DNA of 64,000 nucleotides from Pseudodesulfovibrio portus (GTDB lineage: Bacteria; Desulfobacterota; Desulfovibrionia; Desulfovibrionales; Desulfovibrionaceae), in NCBI RefSeq assembly GCF_026000375.1, contig NZ_AP026708.1:312501-376500 (forward strand). The letters run 5' to 3'. The notes below the pieces were generated by a model that was not told the origin of the DNA, searched no databases, and saw only the letters and a list, made by a program, of their open reading frames with translations. Numbering within the stretch: the stretch's first letter is position 1; each line of letters begins with the position of its first letter. The position numbers and the translations under genes are program-made. Positions 16,095 to 25,618 of this stretch are shown in pieces.

Positions 16095-18365
16095 ATGCGA
16101 CCACTTTCGCAACAAAGTGAAAAAGAGGAAACAGAGAAGCTTATGCACATGGAAACGCCGATGAGCCTGCAGGTCGACAACCGCGTCAGGATCGACCACG
16201 CCCATACGCTGGTTCTCATCTCCATCCGGGACTATTCCACGCTCCGCGAGATGTACGGGCAAAGCTTCGTCGACCTGCTGGAAAAGACCCTGCGCGAGAC
16301 TCTGGCCGCAACGGCCGGGAAAAACGACATCCGGCAGATCGGCATCCACAACGTCGGCCCGGGCGTGGCCGCCTTTCTCGTCCCCCGCGAAAACAACCCG
16401 GCGGACATCGCCTACGAATACAAGATCCAGGCCCAGAACGGACTGGAAAACATAATGCTGCGCCACACGGGGCTCGGCATCGACCTCGGCATGGGCTACG
16501 CTGCCGTGCCCGGCATGCGTGATGACGACGGCACCCTCTTATCCCAGGCCCTTGAAAAAGCGCGCAGGATGGAGCGGCGTCCCCTGAACATGAGCGAACT
16601 GTCCGTTTACAACCGTTTCAACACCATCCTTACCCAGGGATGGATTACAACCCACTACCAGCCCATCCACGATTTCCAGTCCGACTCCATCCTCGGATGG
16701 GAGGCCCTGGCAAGGGGGCCCGAGGGGTCCGCCTTCCGCTCGCCGGTCATGCTTTTCGAGACCGCCGAACAACTGGGGCGGCTCTTTGCCCTGGAAAAAC
16801 AGTGTCGGGAGGCGGCCTTCCAGAACGTGGGCGAACTCAAGGATGGACAAAAGCTCTTCCTGAACATCCATCCCAAGACCATGGCCGACCCCGCCTTCAC
16901 GCCCGGCCAGACCCTGGCCCTCATGGAACAGGCCGGGCTCACGCCCAACCACATCGTCTTCGAGATCACGGAACGCCATTCGGTGCAGGACTTCGACCTC
17001 TTCTACCGGACGCTCGACCATTACCGCTCCCAGGGATTTCAGGTGGCAGTCGACGACGCGGGCGCGGGGTACGCGGGGCTGTCGCTCATCGCGGAGCTGC
17101 AGCCCGACTACATCAAGCTCGACAAATCGCTGATCACGGACATCCACAAGGACCCCGTGAAGCGCGCGCTGGTGGAAACGACGGTCACCTTTGCCGACAA
17201 GATCGGCTCCCGCATCATCGGCGAGGGGATCGAATCCAAGGCCCAGGCCATCTGCCTCAAGGACATCGGCGTGCATTGCGGCCAGGGATTCTTCCTGGCT
17301 CGCCCGGCGGTCCCCAAGCCCTGCATCAGCACGGAATGCCTGGAACTGAAGACGGTACGCGACATCTCCACCAACCTGTCCTGCTCCCCCCCGGTCGGCG
17401 ACCTGGCCCAGGCTCCCCATGCGGTCGCCCTGGACACCCTGGTCTCCACGGCCCAGGAATTCTTTCGAAACAACAACGTGTTCTCCAACATCGTCGTGGT
17501 CGATGACGAAATCCCCAAGGGACTGGTCATGGAGTATCACCTCAACCGCCAGCTCTCCTCCCGGTACGGCAACGCCCTCTATCACAACCGGGCCATCGAG
17601 ACGATCATGGACACCGGCCCGCTCATCGTCGACATCGACACCCCGGTGGAACAGGCCGCGCGCATGGCCATGAAGCGGGAATCCATCAAGGCCTACGACG
17701 ACATCATCGTCACCAAGCGAGGCAGGCTCTACGGCGTGGTCACCGTGCAGGCCCTGCTCAACGTCCTGGCCAAGATTCAGGTGGAGATGGCCAAGGGAAC
17801 CAATCCCCTGACCGGCCTGCCCGGCAACGTGGCCATCGAACAGGCCGTAGAGAAGCGTATCAAGCAGAAGCGCACCTTTTCCATCATCTACGCCGACCTG
17901 GACCATTTCAAGGTCTACAACGACACCTACGGCTTCAAGAACGGCGACCACATCATCAAGCTGGCCGCGGACGTCATGAGCTGGGCAACCCGCAAGCACG
18001 CTCCCAACAACGCCCAACTCTGTCACATCGGCGGTGACGATTTCGTGCTCATCACCCCGCCCGAGGCCGTACAAAAGATCTGCCGGTCCATCACCCGCTG
18101 CTTCGGGAGACTGGTCAAGAACTGCTATTGTTCGGAGGACCGCGAGCGGGGCTGGATCCAGGCACGGGGACGGGACGGCAAGGAACGCAAGTATCCCCTG
18201 GTGACCATCTCACTGGGGGTCATAGAAATCTTCGGCCAATGCTCGCTCATGGAAATCGGCGAGCGGGCGGCCCACATCAAGAAATACGCAAAATCCATCC
18301 CCGGCAACTCGGTGGCCATCGACCGCAGACAGGCCATCGGTTCGGAAGACTTCGACGCCAAGTAA
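16095..18365 (+). CDS. c-di-GMP protein with EAL, CBS pair and GGDEF domains
   Basis: 756 residues; a start at 16143 (MHMETP) with AGAGGAAACAGAGAAG upstream is equally possible. Residues about 30-170 look like a degenerate GGDEF-type sensory domain. An EAL phosphodiesterase domain (about 185-425) keeps WEALARG, FLNIHPKT, FEITER, VDDAGAG, KLDKS, GEGIE and GQGFF, so it looks able to cleave c-di-GMP. A CBS pair (about 435-560) follows. The C-terminal cyclase domain (about 565-735) begins NPLTGLPGN and has an intact GGDDF signature but no RxxD inhibitory site. The protein therefore carries both synthesis and degradation domains with a CBS nucleotide sensor between them. It is cytoplasmic, and a terminator follows. 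Confidence 0.9.
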   Translation: MRPLSQQSEKEETEKLMHMETPMSLQVDNRVRIDHAHTLVLISIRDYSTLREMYGQSFVDLLEKTLRETLAATAGKNDIRQIGIHNVGPGVAAFLVPRENNPADIAYEYKIQAQNGLENIMLRHTGLGIDLGMGYAAVPGMRDDDGTLLSQALEKARRMERRPLNMSELSVYNRFNTILTQGWITTHYQPIHDFQSDSILGWEALARGPEGSAFRSPVMLFETAEQLGRLFALEKQCREAAFQNVGELKDGQKLFLNIHPKTMADPAFTPGQTLALMEQAGLTPNHIVFEITERHSVQDFDLFYRTLDHYRSQGFQVAVDDAGAGYAGLSLIAELQPDYIKLDKSLITDIHKDPVKRALVETTVTFADKIGSRIIGEGIESKAQAICLKDIGVHCGQGFFLARPAVPKPCISTECLELKTVRDISTNLSCSPPVGDLAQAPHAVALDTLVSTAQEFFRNNNVFSNIVVVDDEIPKGLVMEYHLNRQLSSRYGNALYHNRAIETIMDTGPLIVDIDTPVEQAARMAMKRESIKAYDDIIVTKRGRLYGVVTVQALLNVLAKIQVEMAKGTNPLTGLPGNVAIEQAVEKRIKQKRTFSIIYADLDHFKVYNDTYGFKNGDHIIKLAADVMSWATRKHAPNNAQLCHIGGDDFVLITPPEAVQKICRSITRCFGRLVKNCYCSEDRERGWIQARGRDGKERKYPLVTISLGVIEIFGQCSLMEIGERAAHIKKYAKSIPGNSVAIDRRQAIGSEDFDAK

Positions 18366-18393
18366 AAAGGGCCGGTGCAACCGGCCCTTTTTT
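18364..18393. terminator. Bidirectional rho-independent terminator
   Basis: AAAAAGGGCCGGT-GCA-ACCGGCCCTTTTTT perfect 13-bp stem between the convergent EAL/GGDEF and ettA genes. Confidence 0.93.
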
Positions 18394-18401
18394 CGTATCA
18401 T

Positions 18402-20084
18402 CTATCGTGTCAGCTTGCGGAACTTGATGCGGTGCGGCTGATCCGCCTCTGCACCGAGCCGCTTTTTGCGATCTTCCACATAGTCGGTGTAACCGCCCTC
18501 GCACATGACCACCTTTGAATCGCCTTCAAAGGCAATGATGTGGGTGGCGATACGGTCCAGGAACCAACGGTCATGGCTGATGACCAGCACGCAGCCCGCG
18601 AAGTTTTCCAAGCCGTCCTCCAGAGCGCGCATGGTGTTCACGTCCAGGTCGTTGGTCGGTTCGTCGAGAATCAAGACATTGGAGCCGGACTTGAGCATCT
18701 GGGCCATGTGAACGCGGTTGCGCTCACCGCCGGAAAGCACGTCCACCATTTTCTGCTGATCCTGACCGGCAAAGTTGAACCGGGAGCAATAAGCGCGGGC
18801 ATTGACCTCGCGGTCGCCCAGCTTGATGAACTCCGCCCCGCCGCTGATGACCTCGTACACGGTCTTGCCCGGCGTGAGCGATCCGCGGTTCTGGTCGGCA
18901 TAGGCCAGCTCCACCGTTGACCCCAGGGTCAGGGTCCCGGCGTCGGGCTGTTCCTCGCCCACGATCATCCGGCACAGGGTGGACTTGCCCGCGCCGTTGG
19001 GGCCGACAATGCCCACGATGGCATTGGGGGGCAGGATGAAGCTGACGTCTTCCATGAGCAGCTTGTCGCCCATGGACTTGGACACGTGTTCGGCCACAAT
19101 GACCTGCTTGCCGAGATGCGGTCCCGGCGGGATGTAGATCTGGAGGTCGTCGGCCAGCCGCTCGGACTCATGGCTGACCATGGCCTCGTAGGCGTTGATG
19201 CGCGCCTTGGACTTGGCCCGGCGTCCCTTGGGCGACATGCGAATCCACTCGAGCTCGCGCTCAAGCGTCTTCTGGCGATCCGCTTCCTGCTTGCCTTCCT
19301 GGGACAAACGGTTCTGCTTCTGCTCCAACCAGGAAGAATAATTGCCCTTCCACGGGATGCCTCGGCCGCGATCCAGTTCCAGAATCCATCCGGCCACGTT
19401 GTCCAGGAAATAGCGGTCGTGGGTCACGGCGATGACCGTGCCCGGGAAGGTGGACAGATACCGCTCCAGCCAGGCCACGGAATCCGCGTCCAGATGGTTG
19501 GTGGGTTCGTCCAGCAGCAGGATGTCCGGATTCTGGAGCAGCAGCCGGCACAGGGCCACACGGCGCTTCTCGCCGCCGGAAATGACGGATACCGACGTGT
19601 CGCCTGGAGGGCAGCGCAGGGAATCCATGGCCATTTCGAGCTTTGAATCGATGTCCCAGGCGCCCTTGGCATCCATGAGCTCCTGGACCTTGCCCTGACG
19701 CTCGATGAGCGCGTCCATTTCGTCCGCTTCCATGGGCTCGGCGAATCGTTCGTTGATCCCGTTGTACTCGCGGATGATCTCCATGATCTCGCCCACGCCC
19801 TCTTCCACGACCTCGCGGACCGTGCGGGTCTCATCGGCCAGGGGTTCCTGCTCGAGGTAGCCGACGGTGAACCCTTCCTTGACGTGGGTCTCGCCCTCGA
19901 AATCCGTGTCCACGCCCGCCAGAATCCTGAGCAGGGAGGACTTGCCCGAGCCGTTGAGGCCGAGCACGCCGATCTTCGCTCCATAGAAGTAGGACAGGGA
20001 AATGTTCTTGAGCACTTCCCGCTGTCCATGCTTCTTGGACACCTTGTACATTGAATAGATTATCTTGTCCGGTTCGTTGGCCAT
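18402..20084 (-). CDS. ettA: Energy-dependent translational throttle protein EttA (ABC-F)
   Basis: 560 residues, ATG with GAGGAG upstream. Soluble ABC-F ATPase with two nucleotide-binding domains and no membrane segment. Domain 1 has GLNGSGKSS (about 42-50), SGGEKRR and LLLDEPTNHLD; domain 2 has GPNGAGKST (about 356-364), LSGGERNR and LDEPTNDLD. Between them is the P-site tRNA interaction linker with the RMSPKGRRAKSKARI stretch typical of EttA. It gates the first elongation steps on the ribosome in response to energy state. Length and opening (IIYSMYKVSKKHG) match EttA rather than Uup. Confidence 0.94.
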   Translation of the reverse strand: MANEPDKIIYSMYKVSKKHGQREVLKNISLSYFYGAKIGVLGLNGSGKSSLLRILAGVDTDFEGETHVKEGFTVGYLEQEPLADETRTVREVVEEGVGEIMEIIREYNGINERFAEPMEADEMDALIERQGKVQELMDAKGAWDIDSKLEMAMDSLRCPPGDTSVSVISGGEKRRVALCRLLLQNPDILLLDEPTNHLDADSVAWLERYLSTFPGTVIAVTHDRYFLDNVAGWILELDRGRGIPWKGNYSSWLEQKQNRLSQEGKQEADRQKTLERELEWIRMSPKGRRAKSKARINAYEAMVSHESERLADDLQIYIPPGPHLGKQVIVAEHVSKSMGDKLLMEDVSFILPPNAIVGIVGPNGAGKSTLCRMIVGEEQPDAGTLTLGSTVELAYADQNRGSLTPGKTVYEVISGGAEFIKLGDREVNARAYCSRFNFAGQDQQKMVDVLSGGERNRVHMAQMLKSGSNVLILDEPTNDLDVNTMRALEDGLENFAGCVLVISHDRWFLDRIATHIIAFEGDSKVVMCEGGYTDYVEDRKKRLGAEADQPHRIKFRKLTR

Positions 20085-20115
20085 TATATCTCCTCAAAAA
20101 TGGATTGCGGACCGT

Positions 20116-20946
20116 CTAGGTATACGACTGCATCACGCCTTTCAAGTCATTTCGGTCGTACTCGTGCACCGCCAGCTGCCGGTCCAGCGGATACGGCGCG
20201 CGGTCATTCCTGTAAATAACGCCCAGGGGAATGCGTTCGTCGAACTCGTCGGCCACACCCATGGCCTTGGCCCAATCGGTCGGATCGTGGTCCTCGAGGA
20301 AATACGTCCGCTCCTGGTACCAGGCAAAGGTGTTGACCTTGTTGAAGGACACGCACGGTTGCAGGATGTCCACCAGGGAGAAGCCGGGGTGGGCCATTGC
20401 CTCCTTGATGACCGAGACCAGGTGGTCCGGCTCGCCGGAAAACGCCCTGGCCACGAAGCCGGTCTTCATGGCCACGGCCGTGGTCATGGGGTTGAAGGCC
20501 CGGGACCGGACGCCCGACGGCTGGACCTTGGTCACGTGCCCCTCGGCCGTGGTCGGGCTGGCCTGCCCCTTGGTCAATCCGTAAATCTGATTGTCGTGCA
20601 CCAGCAACGTGATGTCCAGATTCCGCCGGATGGCGGCCAGGAAGTGATTCCCGCCCTCGCCGTAGCTGCATCCGTCGCCGGAAATGCACAGGACCGGCAT
20701 GTCCGGGTTGGCCATCTTCATGCCCTGGGCCATGGGCAGGGAGCGCCCGTGCAGCCCGTTGAACATGTGGCAGTTGAGATAATGCGGCGTCTTGGCCGCC
20801 TGGCCGATGCCAGAGGCGATCATCACCTCGTGCGGGGCGATATCCATCTCCGCCAGCGCGGTCTTCACGCTCTTCAGGATGGAGAAGTTGCCGCAACCGG
20901 GGCACCAGCTGGTCTGGACGTCGCCGTAATCTTCCATGGATACCAT
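20116..20946 (-). CDS. korB: 2-oxoacid:ferredoxin oxidoreductase subunit beta (KorB-like)
   Basis: 276 residues with a GGAGGG ribosome site. The thiamine-diphosphate subunit: CPGCGNFSILK near residues 18-28 and the TPP motif SGDGCSYGEGGNHFLAAIRRN ending in VHDN, then IYGLTKGQASPTT. Together with KorA it oxidatively decarboxylates a 2-oxoacid, most often 2-oxoglutarate, to the acyl-CoA and reduces ferredoxin. It follows korA by 11 bases. No separate delta (ferredoxin-like) subunit is encoded here, which fits two-subunit Kor enzymes. The substrate is assigned by family and could be another 2-oxoacid. Confidence 0.85.
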   Translation of the reverse strand: MVSMEDYGDVQTSWCPGCGNFSILKSVKTALAEMDIAPHEVMIASGIGQAAKTPHYLNCHMFNGLHGRSLPMAQGMKMANPDMPVLCISGDGCSYGEGGNHFLAAIRRNLDITLLVHDNQIYGLTKGQASPTTAEGHVTKVQPSGVRSRAFNPMTTAVAMKTGFVARAFSGEPDHLVSVIKEAMAHPGFSLVDILQPCVSFNKVNTFAWYQERTYFLEDHDPTDWAKAMGVADEFDERIPLGVIYRNDRAPYPLDRQLAVHEYDRNDLKGVMQSYT

Positions 20947-20957
20947 GAGTTACCCTC

Positions 20958-22640
20958 CTAGATGATGCCGTTGAGACCGGCGAGAACGTATTCCGGCGTC
21001 AGGGGACGCCCGTCGAACCGCAGGATATGGTTGTTGATGGAGAACCCGGTCTCGCGCGTGATCAACTTGGCGAACTGGCCCGTGGCGTTGCCTTCAACGG
21101 CCACCACGGTCCCGGCCTTTTCCAGGTCGTCCATGAAAAGCGATTCGCACAGGGGATAAACCTGGCTGAAGTGCAGGACGGCCATGGTTTTGCCGTTCTC
21201 GGCCTTTTCCATGGCGTCCAGGCAGGCGCCGAGGCTCGATCCCCAGCAGACCAGCAGGACGTCCGGAGCGTCTTCGCCGTAATAATCAGGCTCGACGACC
21301 TCGTCCTCAAGGCCGAAGGCCTTGTCCAGTCGCTTGGAGTTCTGGACCACACGGTTCATGCCGTCCTCGGTGATCCAACCCGTTTCGTCGTGCTCGTGGG
21401 AGTCCGCCCGGACCAACGCCCTGCCGAAACCGGGCACCAGGCGGGGCGAGACGCCGTCCTCGCTCAGGGCGTATCGCTTGTACCCCTCCTCCGCCTCCCT
21501 CATGGGGCGGGCCACGTCGGGCAGGTCGTCGAGGTCGAAAGGAGCAACCCCCTGGTATGAATCGGCCAGATGCTGGTCGGTCAGAACGAATACCGGCGTC
21601 TGGAATGATTCGGCCAGGTCAAAGGCCAGATGGGTGAGATAAAAACATTGCTCGACATCGGCCGGAGCCAGAATCGCGCGCGGGAACTCGCCGTGCCCGG
21701 CGTACAGGACCAGGTCCAGATCCGCCTGCTCCGTACGCGTGGCCATGCCCGTCGCCGGGCCGGGCCGTTGCGCCACGGTGATGACCACAGGGGTTTCGGA
21801 CACGCCCGCCAGGCTGACGCCCTCGGTCATGAGCGCGAATCCCCCGCCCGAGGTGGTGACCATGGGCCGGGCCCCGGCATAGGAAGCGCCCAGCGCGATG
21901 TTGACCGCCGCGATCTCATCCTCCATCTGCTCGTAGACCAGGCCGAGAGGAGCGCCCTTGGCGATCAGTGTCGTGGCCACGGAAGTACCCGGCGTCATGG
22001 GATAAAAAGATACGAAATTACACCCGGCCGCCAACGCGCCCAGGGCGATGGCCTCATTGCCGTTGACCATCATCATGCCGCCGTCTTCCTCGGGCGGGGC
22101 AAGGCAGGTGAAGTTGAACTCCTGCCCCCTGACCCAGTCGAAGGCGGCGCGCACAACGTCCACGTTCATTTCGACGACCTTGTCGCCCTTCTTGGCGAAA
22201 GTCTCGTCCAGAAGCTTCTCCAGAATGGTCTCGTCGTTGCACACAGTGGCCGCGAGTACGCCCAGGGCGACAGTGTTGTAAAACAGCGGCTTGGAAGCCA
22301 GTTCCTTGAAAGGAATGCGCAGCGCGTTCAGATCGCCGATGTCGAGGTCGTCGCCCGCCAGAACGAGCCCTCCTTCCGCCAGTCTCCCCCGGTGTTTGTC
22401 GACGGTCTCCTGGTTCAGGGCCACCAGGATATCGATGGACTCGGTGGGACCGTACACAGGTTCCGGCCCCATTCGTATGGCGAAGGTGTTGTGCCCTCCC
22501 CGCACCCGGGACATGTATTTCTGTGTCACCAGCAGGTGGTAGCCTGCCCTGACAACGGCCTTGGACATGAGCCGACCAATGGTCGCCAACCCCTGCCCCG
22601 CAGCCCCGCCTATGACGATGTTCATACCGGCTTCAGACAT
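20958..22640 (-). CDS. korA: 2-oxoacid:ferredoxin oxidoreductase subunit alpha, gamma-alpha fusion (KorA-like)
   Basis: 560 residues, ATG with AGGAGAGG upstream. The N-terminal gamma domain (about 1-190) opens IVIGGAAGQGLATIGRLMSKA and has KYMSRVRGGHNTF. The alpha domain (about 195-560) has NGNEAIALGALAAGCNFVSFYPMTPGTS and LAGVSETPVVITVAQRPGP. The fused gamma-alpha layout plus a short beta subunit next door is the KorAB type. The enzyme links the incomplete TCA cycle of anaerobes to ferredoxin. A ferritin gene with its own terminator lies upstream. Confidence 0.87.
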   Translation of the reverse strand: MSEAGMNIVIGGAAGQGLATIGRLMSKAVVRAGYHLLVTQKYMSRVRGGHNTFAIRMGPEPVYGPTESIDILVALNQETVDKHRGRLAEGGLVLAGDDLDIGDLNALRIPFKELASKPLFYNTVALGVLAATVCNDETILEKLLDETFAKKGDKVVEMNVDVVRAAFDWVRGQEFNFTCLAPPEEDGGMMMVNGNEAIALGALAAGCNFVSFYPMTPGTSVATTLIAKGAPLGLVYEQMEDEIAAVNIALGASYAGARPMVTTSGGGFALMTEGVSLAGVSETPVVITVAQRPGPATGMATRTEQADLDLVLYAGHGEFPRAILAPADVEQCFYLTHLAFDLAESFQTPVFVLTDQHLADSYQGVAPFDLDDLPDVARPMREAEEGYKRYALSEDGVSPRLVPGFGRALVRADSHEHDETGWITEDGMNRVVQNSKRLDKAFGLEDEVVEPDYYGEDAPDVLLVCWGSSLGACLDAMEKAENGKTMAVLHFSQVYPLCESLFMDDLEKAGTVVAVEGNATGQFAKLITRETGFSINNHILRFDGRPLTPEYVLAGLNGII

Positions 22641-22654
22641 ATGCCTCTCCTGAG

Positions 22655-22683
22655 AAAAAGGCCGGGAGGACGCTCCCCCGGCC
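22655..22683 (-). terminator. Rho-independent terminator of ferritin gene
   Basis: On the minus strand GGCCGGGGGAG-CGT-CCTCCCGGCC, with one mismatch, is followed by TTTTTC. It lies 15 bases after the ferritin stop and just before korA. Confidence 0.85.
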
Positions 22684-22697
22684 TGTTGTGTACACTG

Positions 22698-23204
22698 CTA
22701 TTCGGCTGCCGGAGGCGTAAACACCCGTGTGCCGAGATCGCGATCGAGCATGAACAGCCCGCCGCCGTCGCCGACCATCTTCAGCTTGCCCACGGCATCG
22801 GACACGGAATCCTCTTCCTCGACCTGCTCGGAAATGAACCATTGCAGGAAGATGCCGACGGCGTGGTTGCGCTCGTCCATGGCCAGATCGGCGATGGCGT
22901 TGATGCGCGCGGTCACGCCTTTCTCGTGTTCCAGGGCTTCCTCAAAGGCTGCCAGCGGGGTCTCCCAGGAATAGGCGGGGGCCTCGATGGTGCCGAGCTT
23001 GGCGTGCCCGCCCGCCTCGTTGATGTAGTTGAAGAACTTCATGGCATGGAACATCTCTTCCTGATACTGGGCGTACATCCACTGGCTGATGCCCGCCAGT
23101 CCCTGCTGGGCAAAATGGGAGGACATGGAAAGATAGATGTGAGCCGAATAGATTTCCCAATTCATCTGCGCGTTGAGCGCATCTTCCAATTTTTCGCTGA
23201 GCAT
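22698..23204 (-). CDS. Ferritin
   Basis: 168 residues from the ATG at 23204 (AAGGAG upstream); the open frame extends to 23279, but those codons lack family similarity. It has the four-helix non-haem ferritin pattern: EKLEDALNAQMNWEIYSAHIYLSMS at the start with ferroxidase-centre Glu17-type and Tyr residues, EEMFHAMKFFNYI (E-x2-H) near 48-60, EEALEHEKGVT near 91-101, and FLQWFISEQVEEE near 123-135. It stores iron and limits Fenton chemistry on oxygen exposure. The length matches bacterial FtnA. It has its own terminator; a small hairpin (GGACGCC/GGCGTCC) lies in the leader at 23243-23261. Confidence 0.93.
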   Translation of the reverse strand: MLSEKLEDALNAQMNWEIYSAHIYLSMSSHFAQQGLAGISQWMYAQYQEEMFHAMKFFNYINEAGGHAKLGTIEAPAYSWETPLAAFEEALEHEKGVTARINAIADLAMDERNHAVGIFLQWFISEQVEEEDSVSDAVGKLKMVGDGGGLFMLDRDLGTRVFTPPAAE

Positions 23205-23392
23205 GAGTATGGTCTCCTTGACGCTTGTTATCGGATTGACGGAGGACGCCCTGACGGCGTCCGGACGATGCACATTCAAGAACAGTAATCACTGCAACGT
23301 GAAAAACCAGTAATAATGCACCATTTTTTTCAGGAATTTGCAACCGCTCAATGACGATTGGCCCCAACGGATGGGGAAAACGGGAAGGTCCG

Positions 23393-25618
23393 TCAATACA
23401 GGCTGTTTTCCGCGAAAATAGCGCGTAACCGGTGAGAAAGATGGGTATTCCTCTTGCCTGCGGTGACGTTGTTCAGACCGATGTTGAAGGCCCGCTCGGA
23501 ACCGATGAGCACGGCCAGCTCGCGAGCGCGGGTCAGGCCGGTGTAGAGCAGGTTGCGCTGGAGCAGGAGGAAATGCTGTGTGACCACCGGCATGACCACC
23601 GCCGGATATTCACTGCCCTGGGACTTGTGCACGCTCACGGCGTAGGCGAGTCCCAGCTCATCCAGCTCGCTCGTCTCGAAGTGCACGAAATTGCCGTCGA
23701 ACTCGATCATCAACTCGTGCTCGTCCGGGTCCGCCTCCACGATCCAGCCGAGGTCGCCGTTGAACACTTCCTTGTCGTAGTTGTTCTTGAGCTGGATGAC
23801 GCGATCCCCTTCCCGGTAGGTGGCGAACTTGCGCTTGAGCTCGCGCACGCCCGGCCGCGACGGGTTGAGCCGGTCCTGCAGGGCCACATTGAGCGCCTGG
23901 GTGCCCACATCCCCCTTGTGCATGGGGGTGAGCACCTGGATGTCGCGCATGGGGTCGAGCCCGTAGCGCTGGGGAATGCGGTCGCACACGGAGTCCAGAA
24001 TCAGCTTTTGGACCTTGAGGGGGTCGTCCTGCGGAATCCAGAAGAAATCGGCCTCGGGGGCCTGGCAGGGATGCTGGCGCGGGAACTGCCCTTCGTTGAT
24101 GCGGTGGGCGTTGACCACGATGAAACTTTCCTGGGCCTGACGGAAGATGTGCGTCAGCACCGCGCACGGCACGCGCCGGGATTCGATCAGATCGCCGAGT
24201 ACGTTGCCCGGCCCCACGCTGGGCAACTGGTTCACGTCCCCCACCAGGATCAGGCGGCAGGTGTGCGGCAGCGCCCGGAGGATGGCCACGAAGAGCTGGG
24301 CGTCCACCATGCTCGCCTCGTCCACCACCAGCACGTCCGCCTTGAGTTTCTGGTCCTCGCAGTAGTGGAAGCCGCCGTCGGGCTGGAACTGCAGCAGCCG
24401 GTGCACGGTTTTGGCCGGATACCCCGTGGCCTCGGTCATGCGTTTGGCCGCGCGCCCCGTGGGTGCCGCCTGCTTGATCTTGAGCCCCAGCTCCTTCAGC
24501 GTGAGCATGATCGCCTTGGTGATGGTGGTCTTGCCTGTGCCGGGTCCGCCGGTGATGATGAACACCTTGTTGGAGCAGGCCTCGAACACGGCCTCGCGCT
24601 GTTCGTCCGACAGGTTGAAGCCCAGCTTCTCCTCCACGAGCGGCAGGGTCTTGTCGATCTTCTTGCGGCTGACCGGCGTGGGATGGCTGATGAGCTGATA
24701 GAGGCGCTTGGTGGTCTCGTTCTCGAAATGATAGAAATAGATCAGATAGACCGCCTCTGATATTCCCTGCTCCGACAGGTCCTCGATGCGGATGCGTTTC
24801 TTTTCCTCCAGCCCGTACAGGGCCAGCTCCAGCTTCTCGAAATCCGTGGTGTCGAGCATCCGGGCCACATCTTCCAAGAGTTTGGGCTTGGGCAGGAAAA
24901 GGTGCCCGTTGCGCTCGCAGGTGGTCAACAGGGTGTAGGCCAGGGCCGCCTCAAGCCTTTGCGCGCAGTCCCGTTCGAAGCCGAGTTTCATGGCCATCTG
25001 GTCAGCGGTCTTGAAACCCACGCCGCGTATCTCGTAGGCCAGATCGTAGGGATTCTCCCGCAGCTTGCGTTCGGCCTGCGCCCCGTGCAGATGGAAAATC
25101 TTCCCGGCAAAAGTGGTGGGCACGTTGTGGGTCTGGAGGAAGACCAGCAGGTTCTTTATCTCCCGCTGCCTGGACCAGGACTCGATGATGTCCGCAAGCT
25201 TCTTCTTTGAAATGCCGCGAATGGACAGCAACCGCTCGGGATCGTCGTCCAGGATGTCCAGCACCTCCACGCCGTGCTCCTCCACCATGATGGTGGCCGT
25301 CTTCTCGCCCACGCCCTTGATGGATGACTGGAGAAAGCGGATGACGCCGTTCTCGGTGGCAGGCCGGGCCTGTTCAAAGGTGGACACCTCGAACTGGCGG
25401 CCGAACTTGGGGTGGCTGATCCACTTCCCGTGCAGATCCAGCGTGGACCCGGCGGCCAGTTCGCCAAGGGTGCCGACGATGGTCGTCTGGCCCGGCTCGT
25501 CCTTCACCTTCACCCGGGCGATGGCATAGCCGTTTTCCTTGTTGTGATAGATCACGCCCACGACTTCGGCGCCGGGCAGGTAGGTCAGCTTTTCATCGGG
25601 CATACCGGAGCGGCGCAC
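23393..25618 (-). CDS. recD2: RecD2-type (RecD/TraA) ATP-dependent DNA helicase
   Basis: 741 residues from the GTG at 25618, immediately after the recR stop; an ATG at 25603 (MPDEKL) is an alternative. It has an N-terminal OB-like and helix-hairpin-helix region (GVGEKTATIMVEEHGVEVLDIL near 100-121, GVGFKTADQMA near 200), as in stand-alone RecD2. A superfamily 1B helicase core has Walker A GGPGTGKTT near 356-364, DEASMVD and the C-terminal YAVSVHKSQGSEYPAVVMPV. RecD2 unwinds DNA 5' to 3' in repair without RecBC. It ends the dnaX-ybaB-recR-recD2 run. Confidence 0.92.
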   Translation of the reverse strand: MRRSGMPDEKLTYLPGAEVVGVIYHNKENGYAIARVKVKDEPGQTTIVGTLGELAAGSTLDLHGKWISHPKFGRQFEVSTFEQARPATENGVIRFLQSSIKGVGEKTATIMVEEHGVEVLDILDDDPERLLSIRGISKKKLADIIESWSRQREIKNLLVFLQTHNVPTTFAGKIFHLHGAQAERKLRENPYDLAYEIRGVGFKTADQMAMKLGFERDCAQRLEAALAYTLLTTCERNGHLFLPKPKLLEDVARMLDTTDFEKLELALYGLEEKKRIRIEDLSEQGISEAVYLIYFYHFENETTKRLYQLISHPTPVSRKKIDKTLPLVEEKLGFNLSDEQREAVFEACSNKVFIITGGPGTGKTTITKAIMLTLKELGLKIKQAAPTGRAAKRMTEATGYPAKTVHRLLQFQPDGGFHYCEDQKLKADVLVVDEASMVDAQLFVAILRALPHTCRLILVGDVNQLPSVGPGNVLGDLIESRRVPCAVLTHIFRQAQESFIVVNAHRINEGQFPRQHPCQAPEADFFWIPQDDPLKVQKLILDSVCDRIPQRYGLDPMRDIQVLTPMHKGDVGTQALNVALQDRLNPSRPGVRELKRKFATYREGDRVIQLKNNYDKEVFNGDLGWIVEADPDEHELMIEFDGNFVHFETSELDELGLAYAVSVHKSQGSEYPAVVMPVVTQHFLLLQRNLLYTGLTRARELAVLIGSERAFNIGLNNVTAGKRNTHLSHRLRAIFAENSLY

